From contig CP064987.1 in NCBI GenBank assembly GCA_016699835.1, positions 310,001 to 374,000 of the forward strand: a DNA stretch of 64,000 bases, read 5' to 3'. Origin of the DNA: Phycisphaerales bacterium (GTDB taxonomy: Bacteria; Planctomycetota; Phycisphaerae; Phycisphaerales; UBA1924). A program made the translations under genes and the position numbers. The notes under the pieces were generated by a model, which was given only the letters and a program-made list of their open reading frames with translations, had not been told where the DNA came from and made no database searches. Shown here in pieces: positions 45,592 to 54,428 of this stretch (position 1 is its first letter; each line of letters begins with the position of its first letter).

Positions 45592-46542
45592 CTACTTCTT
45601 CTCGGGCATGATCACCGTGTCGATCACATGGATCACGCCGTTCTTCGCGTCGAGGTCCGCCGCGACGACCTTCGCCTTCCCGACCATCACGCTCCCGCCC
45701 TGGCTCTTGGTCGTCACCGTGGAGCCCTCGAGCGTCTTGACCGTCGCCCCCTTCGCCGCCGCATCGCTAAAGACACGACCCGGCACCACGTGGTACTTGA
45801 GGATCGAGGCGAGCGTCTCCCGATTCTCGGGCTTCAGCAGGCTCTCCACCGTCTCCTTCGGCAACTTCGCGAAGGCCTCATCCGTCGGCGCAAAGACCGT
45901 GAACGGCCCCTCGCCCTCAAGCGCGCCCACCAGGCTCGCCTTCTCCAAGAGCATCGCGAGCGTCTTGAACTGGCCCGCGTCGAGAGCCGTCTGAACGATC
46001 GTCTTGGACGACGGCATCACCACCGAGTCGATCACATGGATCACGCCGTTGCTCGCCATCACGTCCGTCGCGATGACCTTCGCCCCGTCCACCATCACAC
46101 TCCCCGACGCAGCCTTGATATCCAGCCGCTGACCATTCAGCGTCGCAACTCCACCCGTGGCGACGTCCTTCGCCAGCACTCGCCCAGAGACGACGTGATA
46201 CGTCAGGATGCTCGCGAGCATCGCCTTGTTCTCGGGCTTGAGGAGATTCTCCACGGTCCCCTTGGGGAGTTTGGCGAACGCCTCGTCATTCGGGGCGAAG
46301 ACCGTCAACGGGCCATCACCCTGCAGCGCCTCCACCAGCCCCGCCGCCTTCGCCGCAGCCAGGAGCGTCGAGAACGTCCCAGCCTTCGAAGCCACCTCGA
46401 CGATGTTCCCCGTCGCGTGCGGCGATTCGACCTTCGCCATCGCCTTGTGATCGCCCGACGATCCGCTGCATCCGCCGGCCAGCGTCGTTCCCGCGAGAGT
46501 TAGCGCACCAACAGCCGTGCCCAAAAGGGTTGTCCACTTCAT
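45592..46542 (-). CDS. Lipoprotein with two fasciclin (FAS1) domains
   Basis: 316 residues from ATG 46542, chosen because GGAG lies six bases upstream; ATGs at 46548 and 46554 are also in frame. The signal peptide MKWTTLLGTAVGALTLAGTTLAGGC ends at a lipobox-like cysteine (Cys25). Two FAS1 domains follow (about 45-175 and 180-316), each with the motif TVFAPNDEAFAKLP or TVFAPTDEAFAKLP and ending with VIHVIDSVVMP or VIHVIDTVIMP. FAS1 domains mediate adhesion; mycobacterial MPT70/MPT83 are relatives. The gene precedes a SigK-like sigma/RskA-like anti-sigma pair on the same strand and has its own terminator. Confidence 0.9.
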   Translation of the reverse strand: MKWTTLLGTAVGALTLAGTTLAGGCSGSSGDHKAMAKVESPHATGNIVEVASKAGTFSTLLAAAKAAGLVEALQGDGPLTVFAPNDEAFAKLPKGTVENLLKPENKAMLASILTYHVVSGRVLAKDVATGGVATLNGQRLDIKAASGSVMVDGAKVIATDVMASNGVIHVIDSVVMPSSKTIVQTALDAGQFKTLAMLLEKASLVGALEGEGPFTVFAPTDEAFAKLPKETVESLLKPENRETLASILKYHVVPGRVFSDAAAKGATVKTLEGSTVTTKSQGGSVMVGKAKVVAADLDAKNGVIHVIDTVIMPEKK

Positions 46543-46660
46543 ATCCATCTCCATGTCCAGGTTTCGAGTCTCGTATGGCCGAGTCGCACCGCACACCGCG
46601 GTGGGGCCTCACCCAAACGTTCGAGGGTCATCCGCGAGTGGATTCACCCGCATGCACCAC

Positions 46661-46693
46661 AAAAACAAAGCGGCCCGGATCGCTCCGGGCCGC
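46661..46693 (-). terminator. Strong intrinsic terminator behind the OmpA-family gene
   Basis: A perfect ten-base stem, GCGGCCCGGA (46670-46679) with TCCGGGCCGC (46684-46693), closes a four-base loop that is GCGA (GNRA type) on the minus strand. The minus strand then continues TTTGTTTTTG. It lies 30 bases past the stop of the OmpA-family gene, reading leftward. Confidence 0.88.
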
Positions 46694-46723
46694 CAGAATG
46701 ATTTCTCAACCGATCAACCGGCG

Positions 46724-47395
46724 TCACGCCCCGGCGATCACGATCTCCACGCGACGGCTCGCCGCCTTTGAGCCCTTGGGCTGCGTCGAGCCAAACCCGA
46801 TCGCCGACATCCGATTGTTCGACAACTTCTGCGAGAGATACGTCCGCACGGCCTCGGCCCTTGCCTGGCTCAACGCGTCATTCGAGGCCCACTTGCTCTT
46901 GCGGATCGGATCCGAATCGGTGTGACCCTCGATGCGGATGGTCGAGCCGTTGTACTGCGAGCGAATCTGCCCCGCGATCCGATCCAGCGTGCGCTTTGCC
47001 GTGGACTTCAGCGTCGCCGAGCCGGAGTCGAAGAGCACCTCGCCGGCGATCTCGGCGACCATCTCACCATTGGTGTTTCGGTGGAAGTCGCCGCCGTCGT
47101 TCGCGTACCCGCCGTTGCTCCAGCCGCCCGAGTTGCCCTGAGGCTGCTGCTGAATCACCACCGGCGCTTGCGCGACGGGTTGGCTCCGCAACTGGTTCTC
47201 AAGGTCGGCCAGACGGATATCACGCTCGCGATTCTCGCTCTCGAGTTTCGCGTTGCGCTCCCGCAACTCCGCTGCCTCCTGCAGCGCCAAGTCATACTGC
47301 TGCTTCTTGCTCTTCGAGCATCCGGTCAGCGTTGCCGCGACCATGAGCGCCACCAGGAAAAGTCCTCCGACTCGTGTAATGCGACCGCGATCCAT
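46724..47395 (-). CDS. OmpA-family (Pal-like) lipoprotein
   Basis: 223 residues. The signal peptide ends in a lipobox (VAATLTGC, Cys26). A coiled-coil region follows (QYDLALQEAAELRERNAKLESENRERDIRLADLENQL), then a Q/G/N-rich linker and an OmpA domain (about 115-223). The domain has GEVLFDSGSATLKSTAKRTLDRIA, IRIEGHTDSDPIRKSKWASNDALSQARAEAV and GFGSTQPKGSKAASRRVEIVI. This domain binds peptidoglycan through conserved Asp and Arg residues (HTDSD, NDALSQARA, RRVEIVI). It probably links the outer membrane to the wall. It is a single gene with a strong terminator. Confidence 0.9.
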   Translation of the reverse strand: MDRGRITRVGGLFLVALMVAATLTGCSKSKKQQYDLALQEAAELRERNAKLESENRERDIRLADLENQLRSQPVAQAPVVIQQQPQGNSGGWSNGGYANDGGDFHRNTNGEMVAEIAGEVLFDSGSATLKSTAKRTLDRIAGQIRSQYNGSTIRIEGHTDSDPIRKSKWASNDALSQARAEAVRTYLSQKLSNNRMSAIGFGSTQPKGSKAASRRVEIVIAGA

Positions 47396-47584
47396 CGTCA
47401 GCCCCTATCCAAAGGTTGTTCACAAACACGCCGATGGGCGACCCATGCCGCTGCGGCGCACACGCATGATATCGGCCCGCACGCCAATTGTGCCCCAAAA
47501 CGCAGACCTTGCGCACAATCACGCAACCAACAGACAATCAACACCAACCGACAGACACCCCATCTCCGCCAACTCTCCGCACGC

Positions 47585-49039
47585 TCAAGGAATCGAATAC
47601 ACCTCCCACGCTCCAAGGTGCGGCACCAACCACCGTATCAGCAAGGGTTTACAGACCACCACCAGCACCGTCGCCACCGCCAGGAACGGTCCGAGCGGCA
47701 TCGACCGCTTGAGCCGCCCCCCAAGCACCAGCCCGAAGATCGCCCACAAGATTCCCACAAACGCCGACCCGAGGAACCCCAGAGTCGCGTCGATCCACCC
47801 CAGGCACGCCCCCACCGCCGCCATCATGTGCACATCGCCTAGCCCCATCGCTTCCTTCCCGAATGCCAGTGAACCCGCGATCCGAACGAACCACACCGCC
47901 CCGCCCCCGATCAGCATCCCCAGGAGTGCCCCGGCCAGCGCGTCGAGCCACAAGGGTGCCGAGTGCTCGCACACCAGCCCAAACCCACTCGGCGACGGCC
48001 CACACCCCGCCACCTTTAGCGCCACCCAACCGCCAAGAAGCCCAAGCCCGATGACCGGCGCAAGGAAAATCACCTCACGCAAAACCTCACGCCTCGCGTG
48101 CGGATATCCACGCCAGACCTCGGGGTTGAACACGAACGCCTCTTCATCCGCCGAGAGTTCGTCTTCCTCGGCCTTTTCGAGTGACAAACCCACGACCGCG
48201 GCTGTGGCCGGCTCGATCGTTCCCGCGTCGCCCGGCGTCTCCGTTGTTCCCTCGACGTGCTTCTCGCGATGCAGCGCGCGCAATCTTGCCACCTCGCCCC
48301 GCTCCCACTCCTCGGCATCAAGAAAACTCCGCCGAATCAGCCCCGTCGCCATCAGCACGTTCGCCAAGACCAGCCCCGCCGCCCCGCCCAGTGCCAGCCC
48401 GATCCACCACACGCCCCACCCCTGCCCCCCGGGCGAAGGGATCACCCACGTCCACCCCGCGGAAGGCACGAACTTCAGTCCCTCCCATGACGAGACCCAC
48501 GCCGCATACGCCGGATGCACCACCAAGCCCAACACCAACGGCACGGTCGTCAACGGCGCCGGAATCGTGAACGTCTTCGCGTCCACGATCGTCATCGCCA
48601 CAAGGCACCCCAGCAGGATCAGCCACATCACAAAGATCGGCCACGTCCACTTCACACCGATCCCCGCCCACGCCGGAGCCATCGCGTGCGGCGCCCCCAT
48701 ATGTCCCACGGCATCGGGCAACCCATAACACAGCAGGTACGTCGCGACAAAGAGAAAACCCACGATCGCCTCGACGATCGGATACTCCGCCGAGACCCTC
48801 GCCGAGCAGAACCGGCATCGTCCGCGGAGCATGATCCACCCGATCACCGGGATGTTCTCACGCCACGTCAGCCGCGTCCCGCACGACGGACACGCCGACG
48901 CCGGCGTCACCACGCCCAGCCCCCTCGGCAGCCGCCACACCAGCACATTGATCAGCGAACCCACGCACGCCCCAAAGGCGAACATGAACCCGAGCATCAC
49001 CACCCGGTGCATGAACTGAAGAAACTCCAGATCTCCCAT
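47585..49039 (-). CDS. pilD: Prepilin peptidase (type 4 leader peptidase) with a large insert
   Basis: 484 residues. The N-terminal zinc-finger-like region has two CxxC pairs (Cys50/53 and Cys75/78). Conserved motifs include GSLINVLVWRLPRG and AEYPIVEAIVG. The first catalytic Asp is Asp153 in TIVDAKTFTIP and the second is in AMGLGDVHMMAAVGA, the GxGD protease motif, near residue 397. It cleaves and N-methylates prepilin-like proteins such as the one at 5642-6370. Typical enzymes have about 260-290 residues. The extra length is a hydrophilic acidic loop and additional helices between the two catalytic aspartates (about 220-370, e.g. EKAEEDELSADEEAFVF). Confidence 0.88.
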   Translation of the reverse strand: MGDLEFLQFMHRVVMLGFMFAFGACVGSLINVLVWRLPRGLGVVTPASACPSCGTRLTWRENIPVIGWIMLRGRCRFCSARVSAEYPIVEAIVGFLFVATYLLCYGLPDAVGHMGAPHAMAPAWAGIGVKWTWPIFVMWLILLGCLVAMTIVDAKTFTIPAPLTTVPLVLGLVVHPAYAAWVSSWEGLKFVPSAGWTWVIPSPGGQGWGVWWIGLALGGAAGLVLANVLMATGLIRRSFLDAEEWERGEVARLRALHREKHVEGTTETPGDAGTIEPATAAVVGLSLEKAEEDELSADEEAFVFNPEVWRGYPHARREVLREVIFLAPVIGLGLLGGWVALKVAGCGPSPSGFGLVCEHSAPLWLDALAGALLGMLIGGGAVWFVRIAGSLAFGKEAMGLGDVHMMAAVGACLGWIDATLGFLGSAFVGILWAIFGLVLGGRLKRSMPLGPFLAVATVLVVVCKPLLIRWLVPHLGAWEVYSIP

Positions 49040-49083
49040 GCGTTCCCGCCTCCATGCGGGGAGCCGACGCCAACTCGCGGCCC

Positions 49084-49290
49084 TTAGTCCGCCTCGGCCT
49101 CGTCGTGCTTCGACAGTTCGGCGTTCAACTCCTCAACCCGCTGCTCCACACGCTTCAAAATGTCCTTGCACCGCTTGAGCAGCCGCACCCCGCGCTCATA
49201 CTCGCTCAGCGATTCCTCCAGCCCGATCTCGCCCGACTCGATTCTTTCGATGATCGACTCAACCCCCTCCAAAGCCGTCTCAAACGGCAT
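49084..49290 (-). CDS. xseB: Exodeoxyribonuclease VII small subunit
   Basis: 68 residues from ATG 49290, with a GAGGG about eight bases upstream. The alternative ATG 49359 has no such site and adds 23 residues. The product MPFETALEGVESIIERIESGEIGLEESLSEYERGVRLLKRCKDILKRVEQRVEELN is the XseB pattern of two antiparallel helices. Several copies bind one XseA to form exonuclease VII, which degrades single-stranded DNA. It lies downstream of xseA on the same strand, separated by about 200 bases that contain a palindromic repeat. Confidence 0.88.
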   Translation of the reverse strand: MPFETALEGVESIIERIESGEIGLEESLSEYERGVRLLKRCKDILKRVEQRVEELNAELSKHDEAEAD

Positions 49291-49425
49291 GGAGTCGCCC
49301 TCGTCCCCACCCTTGCCCTGACGTGATCGCGGTGCTGCCACGCGGGAAGTTAGGTCCATTTTCGCCCAAGGTCCAACGAAGATTGCCGCCAGCCCAGAGC
49401 AGCGCAGCCGATTTCCTACCCCAAC

Positions 49426-49464
49426 TCGTGGCACAGGCGTCTCGCCTGTGTCTACTCCCTCTAC
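49426..49464. repeat. Dispersed palindromic repeat, copy 1 (REP-like)
   Basis: CACAGGCG (49432-49439), TCT and CGCCTGTG (49443-49450) form a perfect eight-base inverted repeat flanked by CTCGTGG and TCTACTCCCTC. The same unit occurs at 60858-60896 inside a permease gene. Read on the minus strand its translation gives the RRDACAT peptide common in spurious frames of planctomycete and verrucomicrobial genomes (from memory). It lies in the gap between xseA and xseB. Confidence 0.7.
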
Positions 49465-49487
49465 TCCACTGAGTAAAAACCGCTTTC

Positions 49488-51059
49488 CTACGCGAACAGC
49501 CCAGGCTCCCCATCCTGCGGTCGCTCCGGCTTTTTCGCCGAGGCTCGTCTTGGTGTAGGCCCCTTCGCCGACCCGTCAACCACCGACTCCACCCGCCCAT
49601 CCGCAACCACCGTCGTCAAACGATCGCCCGGCGTGACCGCGCCCACGCTCCGGATCGCCCGCCCATCCGCCCCCAGCGTCACGCTGAACCCACGCCGGAG
49701 CACCTCCGCCGGCCCCACCGCCTCCAGCGTCCGCTCGGCACTCTCCACATCCTTCCGCTGCCCCACGACCCGCGATTGCACGACCTGCCGCAGCCGATCC
49801 ATCGCGCTCTCCAATCGCGCACGCAACGGCACACCATCCCACGCTCCCTCAAGTCTTAGACGTGACCGCTCGACCGACGACGCCAGCATTGCCAGCCTCG
49901 CGCTCGGCCGATTCAACCGAAGCCGAGTCGCCATTCCCTCCGCGTTCCGCCCCGCCTCGGTCATGGCCTCTTGGACCGCATCGCCCAACGAATCCACCGC
50001 CGTCAGCATCCGCTCGCGCGCCATCGCCAGGGACGTCTCCGGGCGCGCGATCCCCGGACGCCGCTCCAGCCCGCGCAATCGCTCGGCATAGATCCGCGTC
50101 GCGCGCGCACACGCGCCATGCAGCCGTCGACGCATCGAATCGGCCTGACGCGCCAGATCCTCTCGATCGGGCGTCAACCGCATCGCGGCCTGCGTCGGCG
50201 TCGCCGCCCGCACGTCCGCCACCAGTTCCGCGATCGTCGTGTCGGTCTCGTGCCCGATCGCCGCGACCACGGGAATGGGCGACCTCACGATCGCCTCGGC
50301 CACAACCTTCTCGTTGAAGGCCCAGAGGTCCTCCATCGACCCGCCGCCCCGTGTGACGAGGATCGCGTCCACGCCGAGCGCCCGGTGTCGCGCGCCCAGC
50401 GTCGCGATCGCGCGTGCGACCTCACCCGCCGACCCTTCGCCTTGGACGCGCACATCCGCCAACACCACGCCAACAGCCGGGCACCGTCGTCGCATCGTGT
50501 CGAGCACGTCCTGGAGCGCCGCCCCCGTCCGGCTCGTCACGACGCCGATCTTCCTCGGAAACGCCGGAAGAGCCCGCTTGCGCTCGTCGGCAAACCACCC
50601 GAGCGCCCGGATCTCCTCGCACAACTTCCGAAACGCCAGTTCGAGCGCCCCCACGCCCACCGGCTCGATCGAATCGACGATGAACGACACACGCCCGCTC
50701 TTGGCATAGAACTCGACCCGCCCGCGGGCCACAATCGATTGACCGTCGCCGGGGCGTATCTTCGCCTTCCGGGCCGCCGACTGGAACATCACGCACGACA
50801 CTACAGCATCAGCGTCCTTCAGCCCGAAATACCAATGGGTGCGGTCCGTGAAGTTCGAGACCTCGCCCACGACGCTGATCGTTCCGGGGATGCCCGTTGA
50901 TAAAGCCGTATCGATCCGTGCCGCGAGTTGCGAGACACTCAGCGGCGAGCCCTTGCCCTCGCGCGACAGAGCACTGCCCACATCCCCCGGCGGCGTCGAG
51001 CCCGCACCAGCGCCCCCAGCACCCGCGGCGGTGTCCCGACCCCGCATCCGCACGGGCAT
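49488..51059 (-). CDS. xseA: Exodeoxyribonuclease VII large subunit
   Basis: 523 residues from ATG 51059; starts at 51140 (longer) and 51047 are possible because no clear ribosome site decides. After a Gly/Ala-rich N-terminus comes PLSVSQLAARIDTAL, then the OB-fold (ISVVGEVSNFTDRTHWYFGLKD). The catalytic core contains ALPAFPRKIGVVTSRTGAALQDVLDT, VTRGGGSMEDLWAFNEKVVAEAI and PVVAAIGHETDTTIAELVADVRAATPTQAA, all typical of XseA. A helical region and a short C-terminal domain (EVLRRGFSVTLGADG) follow. With XseB it digests single-stranded DNA from either end. Confidence 0.93.
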   Translation of the reverse strand: MPVRMRGRDTAAGAGGAGAGSTPPGDVGSALSREGKGSPLSVSQLAARIDTALSTGIPGTISVVGEVSNFTDRTHWYFGLKDADAVVSCVMFQSAARKAKIRPGDGQSIVARGRVEFYAKSGRVSFIVDSIEPVGVGALELAFRKLCEEIRALGWFADERKRALPAFPRKIGVVTSRTGAALQDVLDTMRRRCPAVGVVLADVRVQGEGSAGEVARAIATLGARHRALGVDAILVTRGGGSMEDLWAFNEKVVAEAIVRSPIPVVAAIGHETDTTIAELVADVRAATPTQAAMRLTPDREDLARQADSMRRRLHGACARATRIYAERLRGLERRPGIARPETSLAMARERMLTAVDSLGDAVQEAMTEAGRNAEGMATRLRLNRPSARLAMLASSVERSRLRLEGAWDGVPLRARLESAMDRLRQVVQSRVVGQRKDVESAERTLEAVGPAEVLRRGFSVTLGADGRAIRSVGAVTPGDRLTTVVADGRVESVVDGSAKGPTPRRASAKKPERPQDGEPGLFA

Positions 51060-51266
51060 CGACCTGGCATCAAAGAGTGATCGCTCCACATCCCAGCATA
51101 CGCCAACACCGAACCCCGGCTTCATCGGCGAGAGACTCATCCAAAAAGCAAGGACGCCGGCCCAAAGGACCGACGCCGTTGCCGCGCCCGCATGAGAGAG
51201 TTACGGGCAGCCACCCACGAGATTGACGCGCGTCTCACACACCCCGTCGACGCGCACCCAAGTCTC

Positions 51267-51872
51267 TTACTTCCGCGCGTCCGCGACCTTTGTGCCCTCG
51301 GTCAGCGGCCCATGGTACACGATCACGCTCGACGCCTTCATCGGCGTGGCGCGGACCTGCATCTTCGACCGATACCCCGTGACCTCCGGATTCAGACGGA
51401 AGATCGCCCGCGGCTGGATCGGGCCCTTCTTCTGCACGATCATGTCCCGCTCGACGATCGGCGCCGCGCTCGACTGACGCGACGGCGCATACGCCGGGTT
51501 CCGGAACGTCCGCACGCGGTTCACATAGCCACGCTCTTCCAGCCAGCGGTTGCGAGCCGTCTCGAGGTGCCGATCGTCCTGCCGACCCCACGCCGGGATG
51601 GAGACCACAACCTGGCCCACGCGGACGTGCACCGACTGGTGAGCGTGCGAGGCACCATACGCCCCAGGACCCTCGCACCCACACGACGTGTTGTCGCGGC
51701 GAGAGTGCCACTCGTTCCCCGACCGATTCGTCACCGTGTAGACGCTCGGCTCACAGTGCCGAGTCGCGATCGCACGCCCGAAGTTGTTGTACCCCGCGAG
51801 ATGCCCCGGATCCTCGCCCCCACACCCGCCGAGCGCCGACATCGCCAGCGCCGCCATCCCTGCCAGAATCAT
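51267..51872 (-). CDS. Hypothetical lipoprotein
   Basis: 201 residues. The N-terminus MILAGMAALAMSALGGC is a lipoprotein signal peptide with lipobox LGGC (Cys17). The mature part has NNFGRAIATRHCEPSVYTV, a cysteine pair in DNTSCGCEGPG, and SVHVRVGQVVVSIPAW. The C-terminal region is QPRAIFRLNPEVTGYRSKMQVRATPMKASSVIVYHGPL. No family was recognised. It is probably anchored in a membrane facing the periplasm and is not clearly in an operon with xseA, 207 bases downstream. Confidence 0.65.
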   Translation of the reverse strand: MILAGMAALAMSALGGCGGEDPGHLAGYNNFGRAIATRHCEPSVYTVTNRSGNEWHSRRDNTSCGCEGPGAYGASHAHQSVHVRVGQVVVSIPAWGRQDDRHLETARNRWLEERGYVNRVRTFRNPAYAPSRQSSAAPIVERDMIVQKKGPIQPRAIFRLNPEVTGYRSKMQVRATPMKASSVIVYHGPLTEGTKVADARK

Positions 51873-52041
51873 GCTCCGCCTCTCTTTCGATGTTCACACC
51901 ACGACCATGCCCGCACTCCGGCGAGCGTCACCATTCAATGTGCATCAATTCTGCCGAGTTTGCAACCTTATCCGCCGGCAACGCCCGCACAATCGTGTGA
52001 TTCGCCCGATCGGGCGGTGCTATCGGACGCTGCGAAGCCAA

Positions 52042-53205
52042 CTACGCCCGAGATCTCGCCGGAAACGGGATGGGGTCCGCCGCCCGGATCGCGTCGTAGG
52101 CGTCAAGGACCGCGCGAAGATAGGCGCTCGCGCGTCTCGACGACGCCGCGAAGGATCGGGCCGAGTCCGCCTGCTTTCTCGCGACGCCCGGCTCACGGAC
52201 AACACGCGTGATCGCGGAGGACCACGCCTCCACTGTCGCCGATTCCACGATCGATGCCGTTTGCCCGTCGATGAGCACCGAGTTCATCGGGTCCTTCGAG
52301 GCGATCACCGGGATCCCGGTCGCGAAGGCATCAAGAACCATCGTCCGCTGCTCGCCGTTGGCCTCGGGCAGAAGGATCAGATCGCCCTCAAGAACCAGAT
52401 CCCGTCGGTTCTCCAGTTCCGCGACCATCGACAGATTCGCGATGAGACCGGCCCGCCTCGCCGCCGCCTGCACGCCCGCGCGCTGCCCCGTGTCGGCGTC
52501 GCAGAAGACCATGAACTCCACGCCTGACGCGCGAAGGGCGCCGAGCGCCGCCACCGCCGCCGTGTATCCCCTTGGATCCCTTCCCGCGCCCACGATCATG
52601 ATCGACGCCAAACGCCCCGGTTCGAAGATCGGCGTGGCAATCGTCGGCGTGATCACGCCCCACAACGCCTCACGCAACTGGATCGGACGCGACGACGCCC
52701 CGGCCCTGGAGAACGGATTCACCGACGTCGAGGTCAGCTCGCCCAGCACCTTCGTGATGCACGAGTCAGGCGACAGAAACGTCGTCGAGACGCCCGCCCG
52801 CGTCGCGAACGTCCGAACGCGCGGCGCCAGCCCCGATCGCCAAACCTCGATCAGGAGCGTCGAGCCGATCTCCCGCGCGATCGCCTCGCCCAACTGCCAC
52901 GCATTCCCGCCGAAGACATGCACCGCATCGATCAAGGGCCCCGCAGGGCTCACGGACGGAAGATCCAGGATCTCGTCGATCTCACGCTCCACGCGACGGG
53001 CCGCGGCCTCAAGCCCCGCCTGCCACAACCCGACGTGATAGGGAATAGTCCTCGCCACGATCGGCGATGGGGCGTACGACATCGACGTCTCGGGCATCGC
53101 GCGAAAGACCCGAACTCCTTCCGCAGCCAGACCGATCTCGAGGCGCGCAAGGAAGCTCTGCTCCCGCACCGCGAAGATCTCATCCGTGAGCGTCAGCACT
53201 CGCAT
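52042..53205 (-). CDS. Glycosyltransferase, GT4-like
   Basis: 387 residues. The two-domain pattern is of a GT-B glycosyltransferase. The N-terminal half starts MRVLTLTDEIFAVREQSFLARLEIGLAAEGVRVF with AVHVFGGNAWQLGEAIA. The C-terminal half has IMIVGAGRDPRGYTAAVAALGAL, EFMVFCDADTG and the family 4-like EGDLILLPEANGEQRTMVLDAFATGIPVIASKDPMNSVLIDGQTASIV, where the conserved E-x7-E region has been modified. Donor and acceptor cannot be told. It lies 38 bases downstream of the oppD-like gene on the same strand and may be read from the same transcript. Confidence 0.75.
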   Translation of the reverse strand: MRVLTLTDEIFAVREQSFLARLEIGLAAEGVRVFRAMPETSMSYAPSPIVARTIPYHVGLWQAGLEAAARRVEREIDEILDLPSVSPAGPLIDAVHVFGGNAWQLGEAIAREIGSTLLIEVWRSGLAPRVRTFATRAGVSTTFLSPDSCITKVLGELTSTSVNPFSRAGASSRPIQLREALWGVITPTIATPIFEPGRLASIMIVGAGRDPRGYTAAVAALGALRASGVEFMVFCDADTGQRAGVQAAARRAGLIANLSMVAELENRRDLVLEGDLILLPEANGEQRTMVLDAFATGIPVIASKDPMNSVLIDGQTASIVESATVEAWSSAITRVVREPGVARKQADSARSFAASSRRASAYLRAVLDAYDAIRAADPIPFPARSRA

Positions 53206-53243
53206 CAGGCAATGGTAGTGCCGCCGCAGCAGTCAACCAGAAC

Positions 53244-54422
53244 TCACGCCGTCGCCATCTCGCGACGGAATGCCAGATCGGGGACGTGATCCATGTGCCC
53301 CGCCGCCCCCTCGGTCCGCCACACCCCGACCCAGTGCGTCTCGGTGACCTGACGAAGGACATACTCGCCCCCAGGTCCCGAGAGCGGCACGAGGTCCTTC
53401 GGCGGCTCGTGCCAGGGCCACCACGGCCTCACGCCCTCACTCGCCCCGGGTAACTTCGTGAACTCCTCGGGATTGTCCACGATCTCGCGGATGGTCACGA
53501 GCCTGTCACGACGCGCCCCCAATCGAGGGATCGAGTTCAAGAGCCCCCGCGTGTACGGGTGCATCGGGCGGTCGAAGAGTTCCGTCACCGGCGCATACTC
53601 CACCACGCGCCCCGCGTACATCACGCACACGACGTCGGCGTTCTCCGCCACCACGCCCAGGTCGTGCGTGATCAGCATCACCGCCATGTCCCGCGTCCGC
53701 TTGAGTTCCGTCAGGAGATCCAGAATCTGCGCCTGGATCGTCACGTCGAGCGCCGTCGTTGGCTCATCAGCCAACAGCAGCCGTGGGCGGCACGCCAGCG
53801 CCATCGCGATCATCACGCGCTGACGCATGCCCCCCGAGAACTGGTGCGGATATTGCCCGATGCGACGCTCGGCCTCGGGGATCCCCACCGCCTTCATCGA
53901 CTCCAGCGCGATCGAGTACGCCTCATCACCCCCCACCGCCTGATGCAGCAGCACGGCCTCAGCGATCTGGTCGCCCACCGTATATACAGGGTTCAGGCTC
54001 GTCATCGGTTCCTGGAAGATCATCGCGATCTCGTTCCCACGAATCGCACGGATCTGACGCTGATCCAGCCGCAATAGATCGATCATCCCGTCCTGCCCCG
54101 CGACACCCAGCGACGCCAACTGGCGCGAGCGAAACCAGATGCTCCCGCGATCAAACCTGCCCGGCGGCATGGGAATCAGTTGCAGCATGCTCATCGCCGA
54201 GACGCTCTTGCCACACCCCGACTCGCCGACCACCGCGACCGTCTGACGCGGATAGATCGTCAGCGAGTTGCCATCCACGGCCTGGATCCTCGGGCCGCCG
54301 CGATTGTCGAACGAGACGCCCAGATCACGGATCTTGACGAGCGGCTGCTCGGCGCGGCGCTTGGGCGCGGGCGACCCGGGCCCCATGTTGAACGTCTCGA
54401 TGATGGTGGGATCGTCCTGCAT
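53244..54422 (-). CDS. oppD: Oligopeptide ABC transporter ATPase (OppD/DppD type)
   Basis: 392 residues. An N-terminal extension of about 25 residues precedes the ATPase: Walker A GESGCGKS (66-73), Q-loop IFQEPMTSLNPVYTVGDQI, signature HQFSGGMRQRVMIAMALA, Walker B LLLADEPTTALD and the switch His in LITHDLGVV. The C-terminal oligopeptide-binding-type domain (ELFDRPMHPYTRGLLNSIP) is the mark of OppD/DppD. It lacks the usual CPxA cysteine motif and instead ends with a long tail (PWWPWHEPPKDLVPLSGPGGEY). It powers the permeases encoded upstream. No OppF partner is found here, so it may work as a homodimer or with a distant subunit. Confidence 0.9.
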   Translation of the reverse strand: MQDDPTIIETFNMGPGSPAPKRRAEQPLVKIRDLGVSFDNRGGPRIQAVDGNSLTIYPRQTVAVVGESGCGKSVSAMSMLQLIPMPPGRFDRGSIWFRSRQLASLGVAGQDGMIDLLRLDQRQIRAIRGNEIAMIFQEPMTSLNPVYTVGDQIAEAVLLHQAVGGDEAYSIALESMKAVGIPEAERRIGQYPHQFSGGMRQRVMIAMALACRPRLLLADEPTTALDVTIQAQILDLLTELKRTRDMAVMLITHDLGVVAENADVVCVMYAGRVVEYAPVTELFDRPMHPYTRGLLNSIPRLGARRDRLVTIREIVDNPEEFTKLPGASEGVRPWWPWHEPPKDLVPLSGPGGEYVLRQVTETHWVGVWRTEGAAGHMDHVPDLAFRREMATA

Positions 54423-54428
54423 GGCGCG

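Noticed and set aside
52003..52016. Perfect palindrome CGCCCGATCGGGCG downstream of the glycosyltransferase gene
   Set aside because: A 14-base palindrome of this base composition is expected by chance in high-GC DNA, and there is no T run after it, so neither terminator nor operator can be claimed.
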